From NCBI RefSeq assembly GCF_002001175.1, contig NZ_MUNT01000006.1, positions 310,001 to 374,000 of the forward strand: a DNA stretch of 64,000 nucleotides. Direction: 5' to 3'. The notes under the pieces are model-generated. The model was not told the DNA's origin, did not search any database, and saw only the letters and a program-made list of their open reading frames with translations. Origin of the DNA: Rhodanobacter sp. C03 (GTDB lineage Bacteria; Pseudomonadota; Gammaproteobacteria; Xanthomonadales; Rhodanobacteraceae). This document shows, one piece after another, positions 42,401-51,480 of this stretch; positions within the stretch are counted from its first letter, which is position 1; each line of letters begins with the position of its first letter. The translations under genes were made by a program, and so were the position numbers.

Positions 42401-45400
42401 CGTCGACAACCTCGACTACATCACCCGCAATAGTCCGCGCACGGTGCACCTGGTTGCGATCAATCCGCAGGCCAAGGCGTTTGCCCTGAATGACCTGAAG
42501 GCACAGTTGATCGAACGCCGCTACGTTTCGGTGCTGACCAGGCAGGATTCGGGCGTCTACAAGTACGAGTCCAAGCTCAAGGAAATTCCGCTCAGCGAGT
42601 TGCCGCTGGCGATTCCCGCCGCCGGCATGGATTACCCGCTGCCCACCGACAAGCCGGGCAATTACGCGCTGGTGATCCGCCGTGCCGCCGACCGGACCGA
42701 GGTCAACCGCATCGAATACGCGGTGGCCGGCAACGCCAACGTCACCCGCTCACTCGACCGCAATGCCGAACTGCAGCTCAACCTCAGCAAGCCGGACTAC
42801 ACGCCTGGCGAGTCCGTGGAGATTGCGATCCGTGCGCCCTATGCGGGCAGCGGCCTGATCACCATCGAGCGCGACAAGGTCTACGCGCATGCGTGGTTCC
42901 ATGCCGACACCACCAGCTCGGTGCAGCACATCACCGTGCCTGCGGATTTCGAGGGCAACGGTTACATCAACGTGCAGTACATCCGCGACCCGTCCTCGGA
43001 CGAGGTCTTCATGAGTCCGCTCAGTTACGGTGTGGTGCCGTTCTCGGTGAACCTCGACGCACGTCGCAACCCGATCACGGTCGATGCTCCGGCGCTGGTG
43101 AAGCCAGGAGACACCGTGACCTTCAAGCTGCATTCGACGCAGCCGACGAGGGCGGTGGTGTTCGCGGTGGACGAGGGTATCCTGCAGGTGGCGCGTTACA
43201 AGCTGGGCGACCCGCTGAAGTTCTTCTTCCGCAAGCGCATGCTGGAAGTGGGTACGTCGCAGATCCTCGACCTGATCCTGCCGGATTTCGAGAAGCTGAT
43301 GGCGATGGCTGCACCGGGCGGCGATGCCGATGGCGCGATCGGCCGCCAACTGAATCCTTTCAAGCGCAAGCGCGACAAGCCGGTGGTGTACTGGTCCGGC
43401 ATTGTCGACGTGAATGGCGAGAAGGATTTCAGCTACACCGTGCCGGACTACTTCAATGGCAAGCTGCGCGTGATGGCGATGTCGGTATCGCCGGAGCGCA
43501 TTGGCACCTACGAAGGTTCGACTACCGTACGTGGCGACTTCGTACTGTCGCCGAACGTGCCGACCACGCTGGCTCCGGGCGATCAGGCCGAGGTGAGCGT
43601 TGGCGTGGCCAACAACCTCACCGGTCTGAACGGCAAGCAGGTGCCGGTGGCGGTCACGTTGAAGACTGGACCGCAACTGCAGGTCGTTGGCAGCGCTACG
43701 CAAAGTCTGAGCTTGGGCGAGTTGCGCGAAGGCGTGGCGATATTCCACGTCAAGGCCACCAATGTTCAGGGTTCGGGCAATCTCGCCTTCAGCGCCGGCT
43801 ATGCCAGCAAATCGGCGAAGCAGGCCGTGGATCTTTCGGTACGACCGGCTTCGGCCTATCGCACCCAGATCGACGTCGGCCTGGTCGCGCCGGGCAGCCA
43901 GCAAGACCTGCCTGACCTGCGCAAGCTTTACGACGCCTACGCTTCGCGCGATGCCGCCTTCTCCACCGTGCCAATCGTGCTGGCGCAGGGTCTGACCACG
44001 TATCTGATCAACTATCAGAACTACTGCAGCGAGCAACTGGTCAGCGCTGCGATGCCGCGGCTGGTGGTGGCAAAGTGGCCGGCGGCACCGATGTTCGCGC
44101 ATGCATTGCAGCCGGCCTTCAGCGAAAAGAAGCTGGGCAATGACGAGGCGCTGGCGCAGCTCCTCGACGTACTGCATTCGCGGCAGAACGGGCAGGGCGG
44201 CTTCGGTGTATGGACCGCAACACCGGATGCCGAACCGTTCGTATCGGCGTATGCGATGCACTTTCTGCTGGAGGCGCACGACCGCGGGGTCACGGTGCCG
44301 AAGGACATGCTGGATGCCGGCAACAAATACCTGCATCAGCTCGCCGCCGACGAGAGCTTGGATTCGCTCGACGAGCTGCGTCAGCGCGCCTACGCGGTCT
44401 ATTTGCTGACGCGGCAGGGCAATGTCACCACCAACGACCTGGCAGCGGTGCAGAAACGCCTGCAGGATGCGTTCCCGAACGACTGGAAGAACGACCTTGC
44501 TGCTGCATGGCTGGCCGCCTCGTACAAGCTGCTCAAGCAGGACAAGGAAGCGAACCAGCTGATCGCCGGGCCGCAGAAGGCGCTTGAGCGCAAATTGGCA
44601 AAGGAGAACTACGTCTACAGCTACTACTACGATCCGCTGACGCGCGACGCCAGCGTGCTGTATCTGCTGTCGAAGTATTTCCCGGAACGTGCCAAGGCGC
44701 TCTCGCCACAGGTGATGGAGAACATCGCGTGGCCGCTGGCGCACAACCAGTTCAACACCTTGTCCTCGTCGATGACGATACTGGCGCTGGATGCCTATGC
44801 TGCGCAGAGCGCCAGCGGGCTGGACAAGCTGGGCATTGACGAAGTGCATGCGGATGGCAGCGCCAGATCGATCGCCACGCTGCAGGCAAATCTGGTGCAG
44901 GCAGGCAGTTGGGATGCAGCGGCGGCACGCGTGCGCTTCACCAACGGCAGCAGCCTGCCGGCGTGGCGCGTTACCAGCCAGGGCGGTTATGACAGCAACG
45001 TGCCGGACAAGGCGATCAAGGACGGCATCGAGATCGTACGCGAGTACACCGACGCCAAGGGCAAGCCGCTCGACAAGATCGACGTCGGCGAGGAAATCGA
45101 CGTTCATGTGAAAATCCGCGCCACCGGCGATCAGGGTGTCGGCGACGTGGCGATCGTCGACCTGCTGCCGGGTGGTTTCGAACCGGTCATCGAACCGCCG
45201 CCACCGGTCACCGATCAGCAGACGGCCGATGCCGGCAACGGAGCCGATGGAAGCGGGGCCGACCAAGGCGGCGACAGCGAAGTGAAGCCCGCGGCATGGC
45301 GTTCGCCGATCGGTTTGTCCACATCCACCTGGCAGCCTGACTATGCGGACATCCGCGAAGATCGCGTAGTGATCTACGGCACGGCGACGCCGGACGTGCG

Positions 45401-45539
45401 CGAATTCGTCTATCGCATCAAGGCCAGCAATGCCGGAACGTTCATCGTGCCGCCGGCGTACGGCGAGTCGATGTACGACCGCAGCGTGCAGGCACGCTCG
45501 CCGGGCGGCGGCACGTTGACCGTGGTGAGCAAGCCGTAA
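39426..45539 (+). CDS. Bacterial alpha-2-macroglobulin (very large, membrane-anchored, thioester-containing)
   Basis: 2037 aa. Bacterial A2M traps proteases in the periplasm and is usually paired with PbpC. The MG1, bait-region and complement-like domains can be followed, and the thioester CSEQ is at residues 1534-1537 (NYCSEQLVSA). There is no lipobox; instead one membrane helix at about residues 55-75 follows an amphipathic N-terminus, so it is anchored in the inner membrane. An Ala/Asp/Ser-rich low-complexity insert lies near residues 560-635. E. coli YfhM is 1653 aa, so this one is longer. ATG at 39426 behind GGGGAAGC. pbpC follows. Confidence 0.94.
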   Translation: MDLLRFLLMLPVRLLRAVFHLLGSILRPLFGNVSWSAPEWAPATGAAIRRRPRHFAVGLLAALILLVGGWFGWQWYQHRPRPVEPERITFEVKVPALTEYAAQPDGNPKVTIHPLEIGFSRSAAPIELVGKVVTKGIAMQPALKGEWNWLDDHTLRFVPAADWPVGAHVKVQFDVAQVFAPHVLMADDHLDFDLPKFAATFGKGEFYQDPQDATAKKTIVPVNFNYPVDTAQFEKRIAIALADKDGKFGTPLKFTVTYDAFKLNAWVHSQPLDLPRDDGAVLLKLDDGVRSSRGGDGTRDPLQTSVHVPGLYSLAIQDINPTLVDNDRYEPEQVLVANVSGSVRGSDVAGLTKAWILPARKVGVDQSADDAPYAWDISEVSESVLRQSKPLPLELVPTENDYAELQSFKYHATPGQRIYVRIGAGLKSFGGYVLGKPTAQTFSVPDYPKLLRFMADGSLLSLSGSKRISVVSRNMPGMRLEIGRVLPDQLQHLVSLNQGSYSHPELVYGFSEDHIVERFEQKSAFPKADPGKAHYEGVDLGQYLKEGKRGVFLLHLSGYDPVVEAKKAAAAAKASAKALQGTAPAPGDKPASAATTSTADAVAASDSGAGDDNGNSGDDNDSDAPADSPMPTDTRLIVVTDLGMLIKRSLDGSQDVFVQSIHTGQPVADASVAVLAVNGQTLYTQSSSADGVVHFPTFKGLQREKKPVMYVVRKGDDLSFLPIEGSDRQLDYSRFDIGGDPNAASQGQLSAYLFSDRGIYRPGDLFHIGLIVRAASWSRNVAGIPLQAEIVDPRGVTVKQQALTMDASGFGELDYTPAETAPTGTWTVNLYIVRDGKADAQIGTTTLQVKEFLPDRMKVEAKLSQQVPEGWVKPEQLKGIVDVQNLFGTPAADRRVEASLTLRPAWPAFQSWPDYHFYDVRRAKDGYEESLQDGKTDDKGHAEFDLDLKKYADATYQLYFLIKAYEAEGGRSVAAAAQTLVSSNDWLVGYKAVDNLDYITRNSPRTVHLVAINPQAKAFALNDLKAQLIERRYVSVLTRQDSGVYKYESKLKEIPLSELPLAIPAAGMDYPLPTDKPGNYALVIRRAADRTEVNRIEYAVAGNANVTRSLDRNAELQLNLSKPDYTPGESVEIAIRAPYAGSGLITIERDKVYAHAWFHADTTSSVQHITVPADFEGNGYINVQYIRDPSSDEVFMSPLSYGVVPFSVNLDARRNPITVDAPALVKPGDTVTFKLHSTQPTRAVVFAVDEGILQVARYKLGDPLKFFFRKRMLEVGTSQILDLILPDFEKLMAMAAPGGDADGAIGRQLNPFKRKRDKPVVYWSGIVDVNGEKDFSYTVPDYFNGKLRVMAMSVSPERIGTYEGSTTVRGDFVLSPNVPTTLAPGDQAEVSVGVANNLTGLNGKQVPVAVTLKTGPQLQVVGSATQSLSLGELREGVAIFHVKATNVQGSGNLAFSAGYASKSAKQAVDLSVRPASAYRTQIDVGLVAPGSQQDLPDLRKLYDAYASRDAAFSTVPIVLAQGLTTYLINYQNYCSEQLVSAAMPRLVVAKWPAAPMFAHALQPAFSEKKLGNDEALAQLLDVLHSRQNGQGGFGVWTATPDAEPFVSAYAMHFLLEAHDRGVTVPKDMLDAGNKYLHQLAADESLDSLDELRQRAYAVYLLTRQGNVTTNDLAAVQKRLQDAFPNDWKNDLAAAWLAASYKLLKQDKEANQLIAGPQKALERKLAKENYVYSYYYDPLTRDASVLYLLSKYFPERAKALSPQVMENIAWPLAHNQFNTLSSSMTILALDAYAAQSASGLDKLGIDEVHADGSARSIATLQANLVQAGSWDAAAARVRFTNGSSLPAWRVTSQGGYDSNVPDKAIKDGIEIVREYTDAKGKPLDKIDVGEEIDVHVKIRATGDQGVGDVAIVDLLPGGFEPVIEPPPPVTDQQTADAGNGADGSGADQGGDSEVKPAAWRSPIGLSTSTWQPDYADIREDRVVIYGTATPDVREFVYRIKASNAGTFIVPPAYGESMYDRSVQARSPGGGTLTVVSKP

Positions 45540-45543
45540 CCTG

Positions 45544-45577
45544 CACCGGCATGCTTCCCACGGGAAGCATGCCGGTG
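45544..45577. repeat. Perfect 16-bp inverted repeat between A2M and pbpC
   Basis: CACCGGCATGCTTCCC and its exact inverse with a 2-nt centre. As RNA this is a very stable hairpin without a T run; it may tune pbpC expression. Confidence 0.8.
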
Positions 45578-45604
45578 TCGAACCGGCGCCCACGAAGTCC
45601 AGCC

Positions 45605-47998
45605 ATGAACCCGTTCACTTCACTCCATCGTCTGTCGCGCGGCATGCTTCGGTGGCTGCGCCGCTGGCAGAACTGGCTGGTCGGTATCCTGCTGGTTGTC
45701 GCCGTGCTGGTGGCCTGCCGGCTGTGGCCGCATCCGTCGCTGCGCGACTGGCAACCCTCCTCCACTGCCGTTTACGACGACCATGGCCGACTGCTGCGGC
45801 TGACCCTGGCCAGCGACGACCGTTATCGGCTGTGGGTTCCCTTGACGGAGATCTCGCCGCAACTGGTCGACGGCGTGTTGCTGCACGAGGACCGCTGGTA
45901 CTGGTGGCATCCCGGCATCAATTCGTACGGGCTGGCGCGTGGCGCATGGATCACCTACGTACGCCACGGCAATCCGCAAGGCGGCTCGACCGTCACGATG
46001 CAGCTGGCGCGGCTGTTGTGGCAGCTCAATACACGCTCGCCTCTGGGCAAGCTGCGGCAGATAGCGCGGGCCATCCAGCTGGAGCTGTTCTATTCCAAGC
46101 GACAGATCCTCGAGGCGTACCTCAATGACGCGCCGTACGGTCGCAATGTCGAAGGCGTGGGCACGGCGAGCCTGGCGTATTTCAACAAGCCCGCGAGTGC
46201 GCTGAGCCTGCCCGAAGCGTTGACCCTCGCGGTGATTCCGCAGGATCCGACGCGGCGACTGCAAAGCGCGGCTGCCGACAACCTGATCAGTCCGCGACTG
46301 GCAACTTCGCGTAACCGGCTCTACGCCAGCTGGTTGCGCAGTCATCCGAAGGACGCCACGCTGAAGCCGTTGTTCGCGTTGCCGCTGAATCTTCGCCCGC
46401 TGTCGCACTTGCCGTTCGAGGCGCCGCACGCGGTGGAGCAGATCCTCACAAAACGGCAGATCGAGGGCGAAGCTGGCGATCAGCGTGTGGTCAGCACGCT
46501 TGACCTGGATCTGCAGCACACCCTGGAACGCCAGATCGCGCAATACGTTGCCCATAACGCATCGCGTGGCATCCGCAACGCGACGGCGATCCTGGTCGAT
46601 ACGCGCGACATGGGCATCAAGGCGATGGTGGGCTCGGCGGACTATTTCGATCGCACGATCCAGGGCCAGGTCAACGGCACGCTGGCCAAGCGCTCGCCTG
46701 GTTCCACCCTCAAGCCCTTCATCTACGCCCTGGGTTTCGATCAGGGCGTGCTTCATCCGCAGACCGTGCTGCGCGATGTGCCTACCTCGTTCGGTCCGTA
46801 TACGCCGGAGAATTTCGACGGCCATTTCCTCGGCCCGGTCACCGCCACCGATGCCTTGATCCGCAGCCGCAACATCCCCGCGGTTTGGGTGGCTTCGCAA
46901 CTGCGCCAGCCGAGCCTCTATCAATTCCTGCGCGATGCCGGCATCAGTCGCATGGCCAGCGAGAAGCACTACGGGCTCGCCCTGGTACTCGGTGGTGGCG
47001 AAGTGAGCATGCAGGAGCTCGCCGGTTTGTACACGATGCTGGCCAACCGCGGCGAACTGAAACCGTTGCGCCTGCTCGCCGACGAACCACAGGTCGCCGG
47101 CACGCGCATGCTCAGCGACGAAGCCAGCTTCATGGTGATGGACATGCTGCGGAAGAATCCGCGTCCGGACGAGACCACCGGTGCACAGCCCTCACGCCTG
47201 CCGGTGTACTGGAAGACCGGCACGTCCTGGGCGTTTCGTGATGCGTGGACAGCAGGCAGTTTCGGCCCCTACGTGCTGGTGGTGTGGGTGGGCAATTTCG
47301 ACAGCACCGGCAATCCCGCCTTCGTCGGTGCGGATGCCGCGGCGCCGCTGTTCTTCCGGATCATCGACGCGGTGCGCGCCGAGCGCCCGCAGTTGGCCGA
47401 GCCGATCCGGCACATGCCGGCCAACCTCAAGCGCGTGCAGATATGCCTCGCCAGTGGCGACCTGCCGAACCAGTGGTGCCCGCAGAAGGGCCTGACCTGG
47501 TTCATTCCAGGCAAATCGCCGATCCGCGTCAGCAACGTGCATCGGCCGGTGGTGATCGACGACGCCAGCGGCCAGCCGGCATGCCCGCCGTATGCCGGCA
47601 AGCGGACCCATGTCGAGGTCTACGAGTTCTGGCCGTCCGACCTGCAGCAGGTGTTTGCGCAGGCCGGCATGCCGCGCCGCAAACCACCGCAGAACGTCGA
47701 CTGCAGCAATGCCGGCATGCCCGATGGCGATCCACCGCAGATCACCTCGCCGCTGCGTGGCAGCACCTATGCAATGCGGCTGGCCCAGCTCGGGCAGGAG
47801 CGCATCGCCTTTGTGGCCACCACGGATGCCGATGCACATGCGCTGTACTGGTTCGTCAACGATGCCTACGTCGGGCGCAGTGCGCCGGGCGAATCGCTGT
47901 TCTGGCAGCCGCAGACGGCTGGCAGTTACAACGTGCGGGTCGTCGACGACCACGGCCGCAGCGACCAGCGACCGCTCGCTGTCGGTCTGGTGGAGTAA
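45605..47998 (+). CDS. pbpC: Penicillin-binding protein 1C
   Basis: 797 aa. N-terminal membrane segment, transglycosylase domain with catalytic Glu in VDGVLLHEDRWYWWHPGIN, transpeptidase domain with SxxK at S367-T-L-K370 (RSPGSTLKPF) and KTGTS, and the C-terminal BiPBP-C domain. PBP1C polymerises glycan and, beside A2M, may help seal damage. ATG at 45605; an in-frame start at 45551 falls in the inverted repeat. Confidence 0.96.
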   Translation: MNPFTSLHRLSRGMLRWLRRWQNWLVGILLVVAVLVACRLWPHPSLRDWQPSSTAVYDDHGRLLRLTLASDDRYRLWVPLTEISPQLVDGVLLHEDRWYWWHPGINSYGLARGAWITYVRHGNPQGGSTVTMQLARLLWQLNTRSPLGKLRQIARAIQLELFYSKRQILEAYLNDAPYGRNVEGVGTASLAYFNKPASALSLPEALTLAVIPQDPTRRLQSAAADNLISPRLATSRNRLYASWLRSHPKDATLKPLFALPLNLRPLSHLPFEAPHAVEQILTKRQIEGEAGDQRVVSTLDLDLQHTLERQIAQYVAHNASRGIRNATAILVDTRDMGIKAMVGSADYFDRTIQGQVNGTLAKRSPGSTLKPFIYALGFDQGVLHPQTVLRDVPTSFGPYTPENFDGHFLGPVTATDALIRSRNIPAVWVASQLRQPSLYQFLRDAGISRMASEKHYGLALVLGGGEVSMQELAGLYTMLANRGELKPLRLLADEPQVAGTRMLSDEASFMVMDMLRKNPRPDETTGAQPSRLPVYWKTGTSWAFRDAWTAGSFGPYVLVVWVGNFDSTGNPAFVGADAAAPLFFRIIDAVRAERPQLAEPIRHMPANLKRVQICLASGDLPNQWCPQKGLTWFIPGKSPIRVSNVHRPVVIDDASGQPACPPYAGKRTHVEVYEFWPSDLQQVFAQAGMPRRKPPQNVDCSNAGMPDGDPPQITSPLRGSTYAMRLAQLGQERIAFVATTDADAHALYWFVNDAYVGRSAPGESLFWQPQTAGSYNVRVVDDHGRSDQRPLAVGLVE

Positions 47999-48071
47999 CC
48001 ACACAGGTGGTGCCCGGAACGCTGCGCTATGCTCGCTGTCTCAGCACCACATCCGAGATGTCAGCCGCCCC

Positions 48072-49361
48072 ATGTCGCCACCCCAGGCCACGTCCTACTA
48101 CCGTGTCACGGCCACGCCGTACAAAAGCTTTGCTCCCCTGCAAGGCCGGCAGCACGCGCGGGTGGCCATCATTGGCGGTGGCTTTGCAGGACTGAATACG
48201 GCGCTGGGACTGGCCGAGCGCGGCGTGCGCGACGTGGTGCTGCTGGAGCGCGAACAGATCGGCTTCGGCGCCTCCGGTCGCAACGGCGGTTTCGTGTTTG
48301 CCGGCTACTCGCTGGGCGAGCAATCGCTGCTCGATCAGTTGGGTGAGGCACGTGCGCAGGCGTTGTTCAAGCTCACCACCGAGGCGGTGCAGCGCATCCG
48401 CCAGCGCATCACCGATTACGCGATTCCCTGCGATGCCGTCGACCAGGGCGTGATCTGGGCCAACTGGTTCCGCGATCCGGCCGTGTTGCGGCAACGCCAG
48501 CAGCTGCTGGCCGAGCATTACGGTGTGCAGTGGCAATGGCTGCCGCGGGACGAGCTGCGCGAGCGCGTGCGCAGCGAGCGTTATCACGATGGTCTGTATG
48601 AGCGTGACGCGCTGCACCTGCATCCGCTCAACTATGCGATCGGTCTCGCCGCGGCGGCAGCCGGGCACGGTGTACGCATCCATGAGAACAGTGGCGTCCG
48701 CAGCCTCACCCGCGAAGGCCTGCAGTGGCGCGTACGTACCGCACAGGGCGAGTTGCTGGTCGATCAGGTGGTGCTGGCGTGCGGCGGTTATCTGGCTGGT
48801 CTGCAGAAGCCGATCGATCGGGCGATCCTGCCGATAGCGACTTACGTGATGGTGACCGAGCCGCTGGGTCATCGGATGGATGATTGCCTGCACACCCGCG
48901 CTGCGATCTACGACAGCCGCTTCGCGTTCGATTATTACCGTGCGCTGCCGGATACGCGGCTGTTGTGGGGTGGCCGCATCTCGATCCGCAACCGTTCGCC
49001 GCAAGCAGTACAGCGGCTGCTGACGAAGGACCTGCTGCGGGTGTTCCCGCAATTGCAGGGAGTGAAGATCGATTACGCGTGGTCGGGCCTGATGAGTTAC
49101 GCACGCCACCAGATGCCACAAGTCGGTGGCAGCGATAACGGACTCTGGTGGGCGCAGGCGTTCGGCGGCCACGGTCTGGCGCCGACCTGCGCCGCCGGCG
49201 AATTGCTGGCGGCGGCGATTGCCGATGGTGGTGACGCCTGGAAACAGTTTGCCGACTATGGTCTGAGCAGCACGCACCGGCCGTTCGGTTATCTTGGTGC
49301 GCAGACGACCTACTGGTGGCAGCAGGGTCGTGACTGGTTGAAGACGAGGCTGGAAGGATGA
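48072..49361 (+). CDS. FAD-dependent oxidoreductase (PuuB / gamma-glutamylputrescine oxidase family)
   Basis: 429 aa, DAO fold. FAD motif [21 protein letters not shown] near residue 30 and ASGRNGGF, followed by a C-terminal [14 protein letters not shown] and [17 protein letters not shown]. Enzymes of this type oxidise amines or N-methyl amino acids. Substrate unknown; no other putrescine genes are adjacent. The frame is open far upstream across pbpC, but the ATG at 48072 starts the family N-terminus. It overlaps the next gene (ATGA). Confidence 0.88.
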   Translation: MSPPQATSYYRVTATPYKSFAPLQGRQHARVAIIGGGFAGLNTALGLAERGVRDVVLLEREQIGFGASGRNGGFVFAGYSLGEQSLLDQLGEARAQALFKLTTEAVQRIRQRITDYAIPCDAVDQGVIWANWFRDPAVLRQRQQLLAEHYGVQWQWLPRDELRERVRSERYHDGLYERDALHLHPLNYAIGLAAAAAGHGVRIHENSGVRSLTREGLQWRVRTAQGELLVDQVVLACGGYLAGLQKPIDRAILPIATYVMVTEPLGHRMDDCLHTRAAIYDSRFAFDYYRALPDTRLLWGGRISIRNRSPQAVQRLLTKDLLRVFPQLQGVKIDYAWSGLMSYARHQMPQVGGSDNGLWWAQAFGGHGLAPTCAAGELLAAAIADGGDAWKQFADYGLSSTHRPFGYLGAQTTYWWQQGRDWLKTRLEG

Positions 49362-49705
49362 GCGAAGCAGAGCAGGGCGAAATCAGCTGGGCGGATTTCG
49401 AGAAGGTGCGGATTGTCGCCGGCACGGTTCTCCGCGTGGAGCCGTTTCCCGAAGCGCGCAAGCCGGCGTGGAAAGTGTGGGTGGATTTCGGTCCGTATGG
49501 CGAGAAGAAGACCAGTGCACAGATCGCCGCGTTGTATAGCGCCGAGCAGCTGGTCGGCCGGCAGATCGTGGGCGTGATCAACTTCCCCGAAAAGCAGATC
49601 GGTCCGTTCCGTTCGCAATTCCTGCTGACCGGGTTTCACACGGACGATGGCGTGGTGATCACGGCGGTCGAGCGTCCGGTGCCGAACGGTACCCAGCTGA
49701 GTTGA
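49358..49705 (+). CDS. CsaA-like tRNA-binding domain protein
   Basis: 115 aa, a stand-alone OB fold of the Tyr/Met-tRNA synthetase C-domain type. Family segments [30 protein letters not shown] and [18 protein letters not shown] are present. CsaA has been called an export chaperone and binds tRNA-like RNA. Translationally coupled to the FAD oxidoreductase. Confidence 0.92.
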   Translation: MSEAEQGEISWADFEKVRIVAGTVLRVEPFPEARKPAWKVWVDFGPYGEKKTSAQIAALYSAEQLVGRQIVGVINFPEKQIGPFRSQFLLTGFHTDDGVVITAVERPVPNGTQLS

Positions 49706-49735
49706 GCATGCAGCGTTCGCCGCCGAGCCGGTTGC

Positions 49736-51346
49736 CTACCAGAGATATACCTGCAGCGACGGCTCCCTGGATTTGAGCGGAATCCGCTGCAGCAGCTCGC
49801 GCTGGTCGGGATAATTCATCGCACTGCGCTCCAGCATGTTGTCGATCTGGGTGAGATCATGCTGCGCCTCTTCGGGTGTTGGCGGCCGCATGTGCTGCGA
49901 ATCCGGGAACAATCCCACGCCGGCGAGCAGGCTGTACCAGGACATGGTCGGATAGCCCTGGCCGAAGACACCTTTTTTCAGTCCCGGGATGATCGGCTTG
50001 CTGGACAGCCAGGTGGTCAGCAAATGCTTGAGCGGGTTCGACAAGTGGGTATTGGCAGCGTTGGCGCGCCAGTAATCGGTGTCGGTGCGTGTGTTGGTCT
50101 TGTAATGGGTGACGATGTAATCGCGGGTACCCTCGAACTGGACGTTGATCGTCTGGTTGAAGGTCGCTCGCGCCTCGGCACCGAGATCACCCTTTTCCAG
50201 CGCCGCGACGAACATGTACGCAGTTCTCTGCACGAACAGCAGGGTAGTGGCCTCGAGAGGCTCGATGAATCCTTGCGCCAAGCCTATCGCGAGACAGTTG
50301 CGGTTCCAGCTTTCGGCGACGCGGCCGACACGCATCTTCAGGTGGCGCGCCGGCACGTCGGCATCCAGTACCCCGAGATGCGCGCGCAGTTCTGTCTCGG
50401 CTTGCTCGGGTGAGCAAAAGTCGGTGCTGTAGACGTAGCCGTTGCCGTAACGATTGGTCAGTGGAATCTTCCAGGCCCAGCCGTTCGTGAGCGCGGTGGA
50501 GACGGTCTGCGACATGATCGGCCCGTCGATGGGCGTTGCCAGTGCAATCGCCGCGTTGTTGAACAGGTTCTCCGCGTAGGGCACGAACGGGGTCTTCAGT
50601 GCCTTGCCGATCAGCAGCGACGCAAAGCCGGTGCAGTCGATGAAGAAGTCGGCATCCAGTGTCTCGCCGCCTTCGAGGTGCAGCGAACCGATGTCACCAT
50701 TGTCCTTCAGGATCACCTCGTTCACGTGGCACGCGATGTGGCGCACGCCGCGCTCCAGCGCCTTTTTGAGCAGGAAGGCGCCAAGCAGGGTGGCGTCGAA
50801 GTGGTAGCCATGCCAGATGTCGAACGGAAAGCTGTGCGCCGGTTTGGGTGCCCGGCAGTCACGCGCCAGGCGGCTGGCGATGAAGAATCGGTCGGGGTGC
50901 GCGTGCACGTCGGCATGGTTCAGGCGCGAGTGCACGTTGTTGATGAATTGCGTCATGGTCAGGTTGTCGAGCATCGACGCAAACGCGTGGAAGTAGCTCT
51001 CGAAACCGGGCCGTGTCGACCATTTGTCGAAGGTAATGCCGTTTTTGTAGGTCGCGTTGCAGGCGGGCATCCACTCGGCTTCCTCGATGCCGAGGTCTTC
51101 GAAGAAGCGTCGCAGGAAGGGTGTCGAACCCTCACCCACGCCGATCGTGGCGACTTGCGGGGAATCGATCACGGTGACCTCAAGCCTGGATCCATAGGCA
51201 GAGTTGGCCAGGGCCAGGGCCGTCATCCAGCCTGCGGTGCCGCCACCGACCACGACGATCCTGCGTACTGGCGGATCGGCTTCGATACGCGTGTCAGCGC
51301 GATGCGTGGCAGTAGTCTGGTTGAACGGGGCGGTGTTATCCGACAT
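49736..51346 (-). CDS. Flavin-dependent tryptophan halogenase family protein
   Basis: 536 aa. FADH2-dependent halogenases chlorinate or brominate indole-type substrates. FAD motif GGGTAGW at 34-40, the halogenase lysine K101 (ATYKNGITFDKW), and the diagnostic WxWxIP at W290-A-W292-K-I-P295 are all present. E365 sits where PrnA has its active-site Glu, but the next residue is Ala (EATT) rather than Ser as in PrnA; this EAT version is found in the branch of Xanthomonadales and Caulobacterales. No flavin reductase or biosynthetic cluster is adjacent. ATG at 51346. Confidence 0.9.
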   Translation of the reverse strand: MSDNTAPFNQTTATHRADTRIEADPPVRRIVVVGGGTAGWMTALALANSAYGSRLEVTVIDSPQVATIGVGEGSTPFLRRFFEDLGIEEAEWMPACNATYKNGITFDKWSTRPGFESYFHAFASMLDNLTMTQFINNVHSRLNHADVHAHPDRFFIASRLARDCRAPKPAHSFPFDIWHGYHFDATLLGAFLLKKALERGVRHIACHVNEVILKDNGDIGSLHLEGGETLDADFFIDCTGFASLLIGKALKTPFVPYAENLFNNAAIALATPIDGPIMSQTVSTALTNGWAWKIPLTNRYGNGYVYSTDFCSPEQAETELRAHLGVLDADVPARHLKMRVGRVAESWNRNCLAIGLAQGFIEPLEATTLLFVQRTAYMFVAALEKGDLGAEARATFNQTINVQFEGTRDYIVTHYKTNTRTDTDYWRANAANTHLSNPLKHLLTTWLSSKPIIPGLKKGVFGQGYPTMSWYSLLAGVGLFPDSQHMRPPTPEEAQHDLTQIDNMLERSAMNYPDQRELLQRIPLKSREPSLQVYLW

Positions 51347-51480
51347 GGCACGGGTCACTGGTTTATCAAGGCGATGCCCAAGAGGAATCCATTTCGGGAT
51401 GGCGGTCAATAGCCGATGCTGGTGCCCGGCGATCAGGTCATGGCTGCGAGGGTCTGCGTTGTCGTGGTTGGCGTGGCGAT

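Noticed and set aside
42750-45593. 947-aa minus-strand frame antisense to the alpha-2-macroglobulin gene (and a similar one at 39258-41165)
   Set aside because: Shadow frames; sequence is low in structure, and the real gene on the plus strand has a clear family match.
47592-48071. Extended N-terminus of the FAD oxidoreductase reading through pbpC
   Set aside because: The family N-terminus begins at 48072; the extension overlaps pbpC in another frame.
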